Of a stretch of 64,000 nucleotides of DNA, positions 11,641 to 23,390 are shown in pieces (within the stretch, counting starts at the first letter, position 1; each line of letters begins with the position of its first letter). The notes beneath the pieces are model-generated. The model was not told the origin of the DNA and ran no database searches. It saw nothing but the letters and a program-made list of their open reading frames with translations. A program made the translations under genes and the position numbers. Source of the stretch: Symsagittifera roscoffensis (taxonomy: Eukaryota; Xenacoelomorpha; Acoela; Convolutidae); contig NC_087067.1 of NCBI RefSeq assembly GCF_963678635.1, forward strand, positions 13,308,844-13,372,843, read 5' to 3'.

Positions 11641-11863
11641 TAGTTCTTGTGTGACTCCAGAGGTTTTCTCGGATTTGCCTTTCAGTAAGTTGCTTTATCT
11701 AAATCTGCCACAAACTTCAACCCAATTCTTGTGCGACTCCAGAGGTTTCTCGGAAGTGCTTTGATTTTTGTGTTTTTGTTTTTGTTTTGTCTATCTGTGT
11801 CTTTTAATATCAAATTGACCTTCTAGACCAATTTTCGAAACTTTAAATTGAGCACTAGCTGAA
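11641..11863 (+). other. LINE 5' untranslated region with a short duplication
   Basis: A motif containing TTCTTGTG, one variable base, then GACTCCAGAGGTTT occurs at about 11644 and again at about 11726, an 82-bp period. Short tandem duplications in the 5' UTR are common in LINEs, where they can add promoter copies. It leads straight into the ORF1 remnant, so this is probably the natural 5' end region of the element. No transcription start is defined. Confidence 0.45.
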
Positions 11864-12590
11864 ATGACAAAAAGGTTAAAACTTGCAAGACCTGCAAGAG
11901 CGCAATAAAGGAAAATGAGAAACCCTTTCATTGCACCTCATGCGGATGCTATTTGCACATGACTGCTCAATGCACTGGGTTAAATCCAGTTGCTGTAAAT
12001 GGTATCGTCAATACCGGAGAAAGAGTGCTTCTGCTCTGAAACTCTTGTGCGTGTCTGGCAACAAAAGAGACGCTCTAATAGGCAACGCAGCATTGCAAGG
12101 AAAATTTGAGAGCGTCAAGAAAAAAAAAACTAAATGAAACAGTAGCGAAAATCAAACAATCTATAGGTGGTTTTCCACAGCTGACAGGAAGTGAAACAAA
12201 ACAAGTTCCAATATGGCCGGTATGGCCGGATATTGGTTCAAAAGTTTAACCTCTCCGTGGTATCTGCATCCGAGTAAGCACTGATTTGCAGAAAAAAAAA
12301 ACAGCGTCGAACGGTTAAGAAAAATCAACCAAGACAACACTATACCACGCACAATACTTGTGAAACTGTCTACGGCGAATAAGCTGATATGGTGTTATAT
12401 TCAATGCATCTGCTGAAAAACTACAGGAAAAAACTTTTTAGCAAAGAGCTTACAAAGAAAGAACTATTCCGTGAAAAACCAATTCTAAAATTCCGACGAG
12501 AACTCCTAAATGACGGTGTGGACCAGAGGTCAAAAAGAATCAGAAATCTCGAACAACAACAGAAAGCGACAAAACATGAGTCGATATAAA
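11864..12590 (+). pseudogene. LINE ORF1 remnant with a PHD-type zinc finger
   Basis: Starting near ATG 11864 (one base out of frame), the sequence reads KTCKTCKSAIKENEKPFHC, then TSCGCYLHMTAQCTGLNP. That is Cx2C, Cx2C, x4, H, x4, C. The last pair would be LCNSC, but its first Cys codon is TGA here. This is the C4HC3 plan of a PHD finger, found in ORF1 of CR1-like LINEs, where the protein binds element RNA or chromatin. Downstream frames (11931-12137 and 12389-12589) are basic and glutamine-rich. This is the only ORF1 in the window: the amplified units to the right start just after it, at 12660. Confidence 0.6.
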
Positions 12591-12659
12591 AGTCGAAGAC
12601 CAGTCACCAACTGAAAACAAGAACATTAGAAACCAAAAATGGCTGCAAGTACGAAAACT

Positions 12660-15300
12660 CGCAATTGAAAATTTTAAACTTCAACGTGAGCAGTCTGCTT
12701 GAATTCTCAAGGAAACAAACTTAAAGCAATGCAATCTTTTAATGCAATACTAAATCATCTGTTTAACTGAAATATGGCTTGTGCCAGAATTATCGGAAGA
12801 GGCTTTATTTCTCCCGGAATCTTGAGAAATGACAACAAAACATTGAAGACAAAAGCAACTAAACACGGCGGATTACTTCTCGCGTTGAAACATGACATAT
12901 CCTGTGTTAAATTGACTTTTAAGCTTTCAGACTGCCTAATTGCTCAAATCCAGACTCCAAACCCATTCCTCCTCTGCAACGCCCAGCTCATATTGCCATT
13001 CTGTGAATGAGTTCATGACTCTTTTCGAAAGATTGAACCATCTTTCCTCTTGTCTTAATTGCCCAAATTTTTTTTATAACAGGAGACATTAATTTCAAGG
13101 TCACTACTTGGCCAATCATGCAATCAACTGATGCAATTTAGCAATGAATACTCGATTTGATGACTGATAGGTTGATCTGCAACTCAATGCTCTATATTGC
13201 CAACAAGAGAAAAATTTATCAGATCACAATTCTTTTCAAATTAAGCTAAACACCATCGCAATGGTATCAGAAACCAACCACAATTGCGACTAGGACTCTC
13301 TCGCTTTTGTTTTATTGCCTTAGTCAACGCAGACTGGGAAAAAATGGAGAATGAAATTGAATATAAGCCTTTCAAACCATATTGCTATAGTAGTATTGAT
13401 CAATTAGTCGAGTTATGGTACACATGGCTATTCAAAATTTGCAAAATTCCTGCCTCAAAAAAGAAGACAACTCACAGAAGATATCTACCATCATGACAAC
13501 ACCACTAACCTCAAATCTGATAAAAAAAACTAAATATCTTAAGAAAATGCATAGAAAAACGACCCACCAAGGCTGGGATGACAAAGCTCGAAATTATGTA
13601 AAAATCTTATTTGATGAAGATCAAACTGCTTTCGAAGCCGTTACTATTGAGGGTAGAAATTGCGCCAAGCTACAAAATTAAGTCAAGAGTACCCATACGT
13701 CAAAGATACTACCATTAAATTTATACTGAGACGACAAAATTCCCTGTAACGGTAGATATATTGCAAATCGATTCAACCAGTACTTCGAAAGGAAGTTCGA
13801 TAAACCAAATGAAAAACCTTGCATATTGAATCAAACCAAAACTAGCGTCCTTGAGAGTATTTAATTTAAGGAAATTGAAATCAAAAGAACGTTGGTGAAC
13901 CTCAAATTGAATATATCTATGGGGCCCCCAAAGTCTCCAAAGTACTCGAAAGACGCATTTTCGATAAAATATTAACTCAAAATTTCAAACAACTACACGA
14001 AACCAGTTTGATTTTTGACCAAAAAGATCGAAAACAATCCAAATGTTGAAATATCTAGATGAAGTCTATAGTCTCTTAGAAGAAAATCTGGAAAGTCTAT
14101 CTTTGGGGTATACACTGATATTGAGAAAGCCTTTGACAAGGTCGAACATAGTTGTTTGGTCACTAAATTATCATCTTTTGGACCTGATAATGTTAATTAA
14201 AAGCTATCTGCATAATCGCTAGAAGAGAGTTCGAATCAGAAATCAGCTCATAAATTGGCTTGAAGATATTAAAGAATTTCCACAAAGTTCAATATATTAT
14301 GCTTCATAAATGATCAACCGAGTGCCTTGATACCCAGTTGCTTTGGCTATGGGGAAGATTACAAGCTGTTAACAATAATTTCTAAAGATCTAAAAACAGA
14401 CATGATTCATCTCAATTAATGGTGCTGCAATAAAAACATGAGTTTAAATCTATCAGGATGTCATAACTTGATCTTCAAATCAGATGGTACATCGCATAAA
14501 ATTCATTTAGGTTGAATCGAGCTTTCAGAGCATGATACCGAGAATTATCTAGGAATCATAGTATCGATATACCTCACCTGGTCTACCATCCGTGAATAGC
14601 GAGTGTCAAAAGCCATAGGAGCACTTTTCCATGTCGAGCGAAATCGTCAACATTATCATCAAAACTAAGTGCATACTCTGGCTACAATGTACCAATTATA
14701 TCATACGGATCTGAGTTGTTGAACCCAAACAAAACAGAACTGAGAGGCATTGAGTATGTAAAAAAGAAAGCTACTAGATGGGTTCCATTATCTTCGTCTA
14801 TGCCTTATAAGCAAAGACTTGAAAAAGTTTGATTACTACCTCTTTCACTATATCACGAAAAGCACGATGTCCTTTTTCTCCACGAAGTTACCAAGAACAA
14901 CTACAAATGTACGACTGTTATTCTTACGATCACGTTAACCCTTCACCAAAAGTTCTTCCGAGACCCGACAAGTATCCAGAAACGTGTTCCATCTCCCAAA
15001 GCATAAAAAAAGCAAGAACAATTACGGGTACCGAGTACCTTTTCTGGTAAACAAATTGTCAGCCTGACTTGATTTCGTCCTGAAACCAAAAAATTACAAA
15101 AATTTGAAGGAAGAATTGACTGAAATATGATAGGAACTGAAATTTTTTTTGATGAAAGTAACTTTCAAACATTTTGCAATTATGTGCATCGTCACGAGTT
15201 TTACAATAAACTAAAGTAAATTACTATAAAACATCAATTTACAAATGTCATTTACAATAAATTACAAAAAATTTGGTTCTAAACCATCATCTTAAGAAAT
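12660..15300 (+). pseudogene. LINE ORF2 remnant (APE endonuclease + RT), unit 1
   Basis: The endonuclease motifs are readable across frames: LTEIW near 12765 (usually ETW), HGGLLLALKH near 12865, TGDINF near 13080 and SDHNSF near 13220. The RT follows: YTDIEKAFDKVEH (14110-14150) with the first catalytic Asp. Motif C reads FGYGEDYKLL, with the YGED box at 14348-14359 where FADD or YADD is expected. The thumb and C-terminus run to about 15130. Together these give the domain order of a CR1/Jockey-like ORF2, the enzyme of target-primed reverse transcription. Many stops and frameshifts break it. It continues directly from the ORF1 on its left, so it is the parental LINE copy. Confidence 0.7.
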
Positions 15301-17264
15301 TAGCCAATCTTAGTCGACCTCTAAAATTACTATTCAGACTAAAGTACTTTTAACCTCGAAAACTAATTAAAAGATTTTTAATTGTTTGACTTGAAGTTTC
15401 TGTGTCATATTTTCGATTTAAACCTGTACGGTTTTTAAAAAAAATCAAAAATATTTCGAAGTAAATTTTCAGTGTTAACTCTCTGCTCCTGAACTCATAG
15501 CGCGTGTTCAAACCCGGTTTCTTTTTCGTGATATGTATTGCCCCTGTGATATGTTTTAACAGTTTTGTATGGTTTTTCGACCTATCTATAAATTCGCAAC
15601 ATCTGCGCTATTTCCCTCAAGACTGCATTGCTGAAGGTGGAAGCCTATCGGCGAGTCTGCTTTCTTTTGTTCCTCAATTCTTTTGGCCAACTACTAAACA
15701 GTCCCATTACATCATAGTTTATAAACCAGTCTTGACTAGAGGTCATTAGAAAACGTTGACTTCCGCGATGGTAAGCAAGATTCTACTTTTCTTGTGGTGA
15801 AAACCACTTGAAGGTTGGTTAAACTTCGTAACCTGCTTGCTAACATTGGCTTTCCTTACCTCAATATTGCAGAATCATCATTCAGACATTGAGGGCTTCA
15901 CATACTTTGGTGATTTAGTTGAAGAACTCTTCTCACTATATAGGGGCTTGCCCGTACCCTCAATGATTTTGCACAGGGCGTCTGCCGCCATCATTGCGAA
16001 CCAATTTTCAGGTACTGATTTATCAGCCATTGCTCCCTTTTTTTGATTTACCTTATCAAACTGCTCCCAGTTAGATGTACTCCTAAAAACTCTATGTACA
16101 GTTCCTTGGACAACTCTACGCTTATACTGAAATGGGGCGCAACTTCTATAGTTCAGTATAGTCCAAGTGTCTGTTGTCTTTTGAAACCAATTGCAGGTTA
16201 CATACCTATGCTGCGATACACTTATGTTCAAATCAAGGGAACGAAAATTTCCCCTCTGAATCAGTTTCTTCTATAGTGAACTGCAGATTCGGTTGAACAG
16301 AATTGGCGGCATCAAGAACGCAAATCAGCTCAACTTCAACTGTTCTAACAATGTCATCCAGATAGCTGAGGAACCATTTTACTTGTGGAGAATCCTTCTC
16401 CTTGTTTGTCGCGCGGCAAAAACAATAGCTGACAATTTCGGTTATTGATGCATATACATCATCGGATATTTTTTGCGTTCTAGGTGATACCAAATTTCTC
16501 AACTCTTATTTTCAACCCCCTCTGATCTATGTGTTACTTTCCTGCTGCAACATGGGAACAAACCGTTTTTGTCAATCAATGGTTGATTCTCTGTTCTGCC
16601 AGTATTTCTTGTTTTATACCAAACTCGTTCTCTTTCAGCCATAACTTTGCAAGAATCACAACGAGGGAAGCGCACATAGCTAGACCGTCAACTTGCACAT
16701 ACCATGAATCATTACACTTGAAATACACTTTGCTGACTGCCATATTCAAAAGCCTTTTTATGGTTTAAATTTTTCATATCAAGAGATTTTATGGTTTCAT
16801 CCGAATCTAGAGCAATGTTTTCAATTGTTTCTCTGGCATTTTTAGTATTGGTTTCTATATTGGGTCCATCGATGTTGTCGAAAAACTTTGCAAGTGTTTT
16901 GTTAAGACTATCATACGAGCTGCCCAGAAAAGATAATATTTGTCGTAGGAGTGTCTCAGCCTTGTGGACCTTAGCTAAACCGTACAAACCGGCTTGCTGA
17001 CTTCCTGTTGACCTCATATCAGAACACATTTGATCACTTATCGTATCTTTTATTCATGGCAAGTAATCATTTGTTAAATTTCTTGTCAATTTTCAGTATC
17101 ATATCTTCAATGGTTGTCTCGTTTTTCAAAAACTGAGCAGATTGCAACGCAAATTACAGTTTTGTTTCATACGTTTGTTTCCTCCTTATGCAAAAACCAG
17201 CACCTTATCAAAAGGTACAGCCAGCAACCCATTATCTTTGAGATATTTCCTCATTTTTTTCGAT
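15301..17264 (-). pseudogene. Penelope-like element remnant (RT, PHD-like insert, GIY-YIG), unit 1
   Basis: On the minus strand from the right: AGLYGLAKVHKAETLLRQ (about 16980), the PLE-type RT signature. Then comes SLDMKNL (about 16780), where a stretch is deleted, then LIDKNGLFPCCSRKVTHRS (about 16560), half of a PHD-like finger inserted in the RT. Motif C reads YLDD at 16353-16364 and is intact. The C-terminal part keeps LVYKL and IGFHLQQCSLEGNSADV from a GIY-YIG nuclease and ends NTRYEFRSRELTLK near 15470. The YIG half is deleted. PLEs use this RT plus nuclease for insertion. The frame is broken throughout. The border with the LINE 3' UTR (15300-15460) is approximate. Confidence 0.65.
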
Positions 17265-18526
17265 CGCAATTGAAAGTTTTAAACTTCAACGTGAACAGTC
17301 TGCTTGAATTCTCAAGGAAACAATTTTAAAGCAATGCAATCTTTTAATGCAATACTAAATCATCTGTTTAACTGAAACATGGCTTGTGCCAGAGTTATCG
17401 GAAGAGGCTTTCTTTCTCCCGCAATCTTGAGAAATGACCACAAAACAACGAAGACAAAAGCAACTAAACACGGCGGGTTACTTCTCGCGTTGAAACATGA
17501 CAAATCCTTTTTTAAATTGACTTTTAAGCTTTTAGACAGCCTAATTGCTCAAATCCAGACTCCAAACCCATTCCTTCTCTGCAACGCCCAGCTCATATTG
17601 CCATTCTGTGAATGAGTTCATGACTCATTCAAAAAACATTTTGTTTGAGGAGTATCCTTCTCCTTGTTTGTCGCGCGGCAAAAACAATAGCAGACAATTT
17701 CGGTTATTGATGCCTATACATCATCGGATATTTTCCGCGTTCTAGGTGATACCAGTTTTCTCAACTCTTGTTTTCAACCCCCTTTGATCTATGTGTTACT
17801 TTCCTGCTGCAACATGGGAACAAACCGTTTTTTTCAATCAATGGTTGATTCTCTGTTCTGCCAGTATTTCTTGTTTTATACCAAACTCGTTCTCTTTCAG
17901 CCATAGTTTTGCAAGAATCACAACGAGGGAAGCGCACATAGCTAGACCGTCAACTTGCACATACCATGAATCATAACACTTGAGATACACTTTGCTGACT
18001 CCCATATTCAAAAGCCTTTTTTTGGTTTAAATTTTTCATATCAAGAGATTTTATGGTTTCATCCGAATCTAGAGCAATGTTTTCAGTTGTTTCTCTGGCA
18101 TTTTTAGTATTGGTTTCTATATTGGGTCCATCGATGTTGTTGAAAAACTATGCAAGTCTCTTGTTAAGACTCTCATACGAGCTGCCCAGAAATGATAGTA
18201 ATTGTCGTAGGAGTGTCTCAGCCTTGTGTACCTTAGCTAAACCGTACAAACCGGCTTGCTGACTTCCTGTTGACCTCATATCAGAATATATTTGATCACT
18301 TATCGTATTTTTTATTCATGGCAAGTAATCATTTGTTAAGTTTCTTGTCAATTTTTAGTATCATATCATCAATCGTTGTCTCGTTTTTCAAAAACTGAGC
18401 AGATTGCAATGCAGATTCCAGTTTTGATTCATACGTTTTTTTCCTAATTATGCAAAAACCAAATTCTTATCAAAAGGTACAGCCAGCAACCCATTATCTT
18501 TGAGATATTTCCTCATTTTTTTCGAT
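17265..18526. repeat. short composite unit 2 (LINE stub fused to PLE stub)
   Basis: A 355-bp LINE piece (LTETWL, HGGLLLALKH) is fused near 17620 to the PLE, which starts just before GGAGTATCCTTCTCC. The deletion removes most of ORF2 and the 3' half of the PLE, including its YLDD box and GIY-YIG part. What remains of the PLE is the RT N-terminal part with the LYGLAKVHK strand. No functional protein is possible. It is nearly identical to unit 3. Confidence 0.85.
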
Positions 18527-19788
18527 CGCAATTGAAAGTTTTAAACTTCAACGTGAGCAGTCTGCTTGAATTCTCAAGGAAACAATTTTAAAGCAATGCA
18601 ATCTTTTAATGCAATACTAAATCATCTGTTTAACTGAAACATGGCTTGTGCCAGAGTTATCGGAAGAGGCTTTCTTTCTCCCGCAATCTTGAGAAATGAC
18701 CACAAAACAACGAAGACAAAAGCAACTAAACACGGCGGGTTACTTCTCGCGTTGAAACATGACAAATCCTTTTTTAAATTGACTTTTAAGCTTTTAGACA
18801 GCCTAATTGCTCAAATCCAGACTCCAAACCCATTCCTTCTCTGCAACGCCCAGCTCATATTGCCATTCTGTGAATGAGTTCATGACTCATTCAAAAAACA
18901 TTTTGTTTGAGGAGTATCCTTCTCCTTGTTTGTCGCGCGGCAAAAACAATAGCAGACAATTTCGGTTATTGATGCCTATACATCATCGGATATTTTCCGC
19001 GTTCTAGGTGATACCAGTTTTCTCAACTCTTGTTTTCAACCCCCTTTGATCTATGTGTTACTTTCCTGCTGCAACATGGGAACAAACCGTTTTTTTCAAT
19101 CAATGGTTGATTCTCTGTTCTGCCAGTATTTCTTGTTTTATACCAAACTCGTTCTCTTTCAGCCATAGTTTTGCAAGAATCACAACGAGGGAAGCGCACA
19201 TAGCTAGACCGTCAACTTGCACATACCATGAATCATAACACTTGAGATACACTTTGCTGACTCCCATATTCAAAAGCCTTTTTTTGGTTTAAATTTTTCA
19301 TATCAAGAGATTTTATGGTTTCATCCGAATCTAGAGCAATGTTTTCAGTTGTTTCTCTGGCATTTTTAGTATTGGTTTCTATATTGGGTCCATCGATGTT
19401 GTTGAAAAACTATGCAAGTCTCTTGTTAAGACTCTCATACGAGCTGCCCAGAAATGATAGTAATTGTCGTAGGAGTGTCTCAGCCTTGTGTACCTTAGCT
19501 AAACCGTACAAACCGGCTTGCTGACTTCCTGTTGACCTCATATCAGAATATATTTGATCACTTATTGTTTTTTTTATTCATGGCAAGTAATCATTTGTTA
19601 AGTTTCTTGTCAATTTTTAGTATCATATCATCAATCGTTGTCTCGTTTTTCAAAAACTGAGCAGATTGCAATGCAGATTCCAGTTTTGATTCATACGTTT
19701 TTTTCCTAATTATGCAAAAACCAACACCTTATCAAAAGGCCCAGCCGGCAACCCATTATCTTTGAGATATTTCCTCAATTTTTTCGAT
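18527..19788. repeat. short composite unit 3, near-identical to unit 2
   Basis: Same 1262-bp length and same internal deletion as unit 2, with every internal frame displaced by exactly 1262 bp. By eye the two are identical over about 1 kb. Differences cluster in the last 230 bp, which resemble unit 5 instead. This is the youngest-looking duplication in the array, or possibly an assembly duplicate. Confidence 0.85.
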
Positions 19789-22435
19789 CGCAATTGAAAG
19801 TTTTAAACTTCAACGTGAGCAGTCTGCTTGAATTCTCAAGGAAAAAAACTTAAAGCAATGCAATCTTTTAATGCAATACTAAATCATCTGTTTAACTGAA
19901 ATATGGCTTGTGCCAGAATTATCGGAAGAGGCTTTATTTCTTCCGGAATCTTGAGAAATGACAACAAAACATTGAAGACAAAAGCAACTAAACACGGCGG
20001 ATTACTTCTCGCGTTGAAACATGACATATCCTGTGTTAAACTGACTTTTAAGCTTTCAGACTGCCTAATTGCTCAAATCCAGACTCCAAACCCATTCCTC
20101 CTCTGCAACGCCCAGCTCATATTGCCATTCTGTGAATGAGTTCATGACTCTTTTCGAAAGATTGAACCATCTTTCCTCTTGTCTTAATTGCCCAAATTTT
20201 TTTATAACAGGAGACATTAATTTCAAGGTCACTACTTGGCCAATCATGCAATCAACTGATGCAATTTAGCAACTAATACTCGATTTGATGACTGATAGGT
20301 TGATCTGCAACTCAATGCTCTATATTTCCAACAAGAGAAAAATTTATCAGATCACAATTCTTTTCAAATTAAGCTAAACACCATCGCAATGGTATCAGAA
20401 ACCAACCACAATTGCGACCAGGACTTTCTCGTTTTTGTTTTATTGCCTTAGTCAACGCAGACTGGGAAAAAATGGAGAATGAAATTGAATATAAGCCTTT
20501 CAAACCATATTGCTATAGTAGTATTGATCAATTAGTCGAGTTATGGTACACATGGCTATTCAAAATCTTGCAAAAATCTTCAGACAAATCACAGAAGATA
20601 TCTACCACCATGGCAACACCATTAACCTCAATCTTGATAAAAAAAGACTAAATATCTTAGGAAAATGCATAGAAAAACGACCCACCAAGGCTGGGATGAC
20701 AAAGCTCGAAATTATGAAAAAGCTCAAAACTATGTAAAAATCTTATTTGACGAAGATCAAACTGCTTTCGAAGCCATTACTATTGAGGGTAGAAATTGCG
20801 CCAAGCTACAAAAGTAAATCAAGAGTACCCGTACGTCAAAGGGACTACCATCAATTTTATACTGAGACGACAAAATTCCCTGTAACGGTAGATATATTGC
20901 AAATCGATTCAACCAGTACTTCGAAAGCGTGTTCGATAAACCAAATGAAAAACCTTGCATATGGAATCAAAGCAAAACTAGCGTCCTTGAGAGTAGTTAT
21001 TTTAAGGAAAAGGAAATCAAAAGAACCTTGGTGAACCTAAAATTGAATATATCTATGGGGCCCCAAAGTCTTCAAAGTACTCGAAAGACGCATTTTCGAT
21101 AAAATAGTAACTCAAAATTTCAAACAGCTACACGAAACCAGTTTGATTTTCGACCAAAAAGATCGAAAACAATCCAAACGACGAAATATCTAGATGAAGT
21201 CCATAGCCTCTTAGAAGAAAATCTGGAAAGTCTATCTTTGGAGTATACACTGATATTGAGAAAGCCTTTGACAAGGTCGAACATAGTTTTTTGGTCACTA
21301 AATTATCATCTTTTGGACCTGATAGTGTTAATTAAAAGCTATCTGCATAATCGCTAGAAGAGAGTTCGAATCAGAAATCAGCTCATAAATTGGCTTGAAG
21401 ATATGTGAATTTCCACAAAGTTCAAATATTATGCTTCTTAAATGATCTACCGAGTGCCTTGAAACCCAGTTGCTTTGGCTATGGGGAAGATTACAAGCTG
21501 TTAACAATAATTTCTAAAGATCTAAAAACAGACATGATTCATCTCAGTTAATGGTGCTGCAATAAAAACATGAGTTTAAATCTATCAGGATGTCATAACT
21601 TGATCTTCAAATCAGATGGTACATCGCATAAAATTCATTTAGGTTGAATCGAGCTTTCAGAGCATGATACCGAGAATTATCTAGGAATCATAGTATCAAT
21701 ATACCTCACCTGGTCTACCATCCGTGAACAGCGAGTGTCAAAAGCCATAGGAGCACTTTTCCAAGTCGAGCGAAATCGTCAACATTATCATCAAAACTAA
21801 GTGCATACTCTGGCTACAATGTACCAATTATATCATACGGATCTGAGCTGTGGAGCCCAAACAAAACAGAACTGAGAAGCATTGAGTATGTACAAAAGAA
21901 AGCTACTAGATGGGTTCCAACATCTTCCTCTATGCCTTATAAGCAAAGACTTGAAAAAGTTTGATTACTACCTCTTTCACCATATCACGAAATGCACGAT
22001 GTCCTTTTTTTTTCCACGAAGTTGCCAAGAACAACTACTATTGTACGACTGTTATTCTTACGATCACGTTACCCTTCACCAAAAGTTCTTCCTAGACCGA
22101 CAAGTATCCAGAAACGGGTTCCATCTCCCAAAGATTAGAAAAAAAGCAAGAACATTTTCGGGTACCAGGTATTTTTTCTGGTAAACAAAATGTCAGCCTG
22201 ACTTGGTTTCGACCTGATACCAAAAAATTACAAAAGTTTGGAGGAAGAATTGACTGAAATATGATAAGAACTGAAAAGAAATTTGATGAAAATAAATTTC
22301 GAACATTTTGCAATTATGTGCATCGTCACGAGTTTCACAATAAACTAAAGTAAATTACTATAAAACATCAATTTACAAATGTCATTTACAATAAATTACA
22401 AAAAATTTGGTTCCAAATCATCGCCTTAAGAAATT
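19789..22435 (+). pseudogene. LINE ORF2 remnant, unit 4
   Basis: Endonuclease motifs: LTEIW (about 19897), HGGLLLALKH, TGDINF (about 20210), SDHNSF. The RT has YTDIEKAFDKVEH near 21245 and the same YGED box near 21480. Frames 20543-20737 and 20747-21034 carry the linker between endonuclease and RT. Variants in the endonuclease tie it to unit 1 (SCVKLTFKLSDCLIA), while the linker region (RQRDYHQFYTETTKFPVTV, LASLRVVILRKRKSKEPW) ties it to unit 6. It is broken by stops. Confidence 0.7.
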
Positions 22436-23390
22436 AGCCAATCACAGTTGACCTCTAAAATTACTATTCAGACTGAAGTACTTTTGACTTAGAAAACTAA
22501 TTAAAAGTTTTTTAATTATTTGACTTGAAGTTTCTGAGTCATATTTTTGATTTAAACCTGTACGATTTTTAAAAATGTTTAAAAAATTTCGAACTAACTT
22601 TTCAATGTTAACTCTCTGCTCCTGAACTCATAGCGCGTGTTAAACCCCTCTGATCTATGTGTTACTTTCCTGCTGCAACATGGGAACAAACCGTTTTTGT
22701 CAATCAACGGTTGATTCTCTGTTCCTGTCATTATTTCTTGTTTTATACCAAACTCGTTCTCTTTCAGCCATAACTTTGCAAGAATCACAACGAGGGAAGC
22801 GCACATAGCTAGACCGTCAACTTGCACATACCATGAATCACTACACTTGAAATACACTTTGCTGACTGCCATATTCAAAGTCTTTTTATGGTTTAAATTT
22901 TTCATAACAAGAGATTTTATGGTTTCATCCGAATCTGGAGCAATGTTTTCAATTGTTTCTCTGGCATTTTTAGTATTGATTTCTATATTGGGTCCATCGA
23001 TGTTGTCGAAAAACTTTGCAAGTGTCTTGTTAAGACTCTCTTACGAGCTGACCAGAAATGATATTACTTGTCGTAGGAGTGTCTCAGCCTTGTGGATCTT
23101 AGCTAAACCGTACAAACCGGCTTGCTGACTTCCTGTTGACTCATATCAGAATATATTTGATCATTTATCGTGTTTTTTATTCATGGCAAGTAATAATTTT
23201 TTAAGTTTCTTGTCAATTTTCAGTATCATATCTTCAATGGTTGTCTCGTTTTTCAAAAACTGAGCAGATTGCAACGCAAATTACAGTTTTGTTTCATACG
23301 TTTGTTTCCTCATTATGCAAAAACCAACACCTAATCAAAAAGCACAGCCAGCAACCCATTATCTTTGATATATTTCCTCAACTTTTTGAT
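22436..23390 (-). pseudogene. PLE remnant with a 1-kb internal deletion, unit 4
   Basis: The 103-codon frame (22594-22905) reads NMAVSKVYFKCSDSWYVQVD, CCSRKVTHRSEG and then jumps to FNTRYEFRSRELTLKS. The RT palm and the GIY-YIG body are missing, and the half finger is fused directly to the last 16 residues. The deletion joint lies near 22640. The LYGLAKVHK region (about 23100) is kept. The unit is 1003 bp shorter than unit 1, matching this deletion. Confidence 0.7.
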
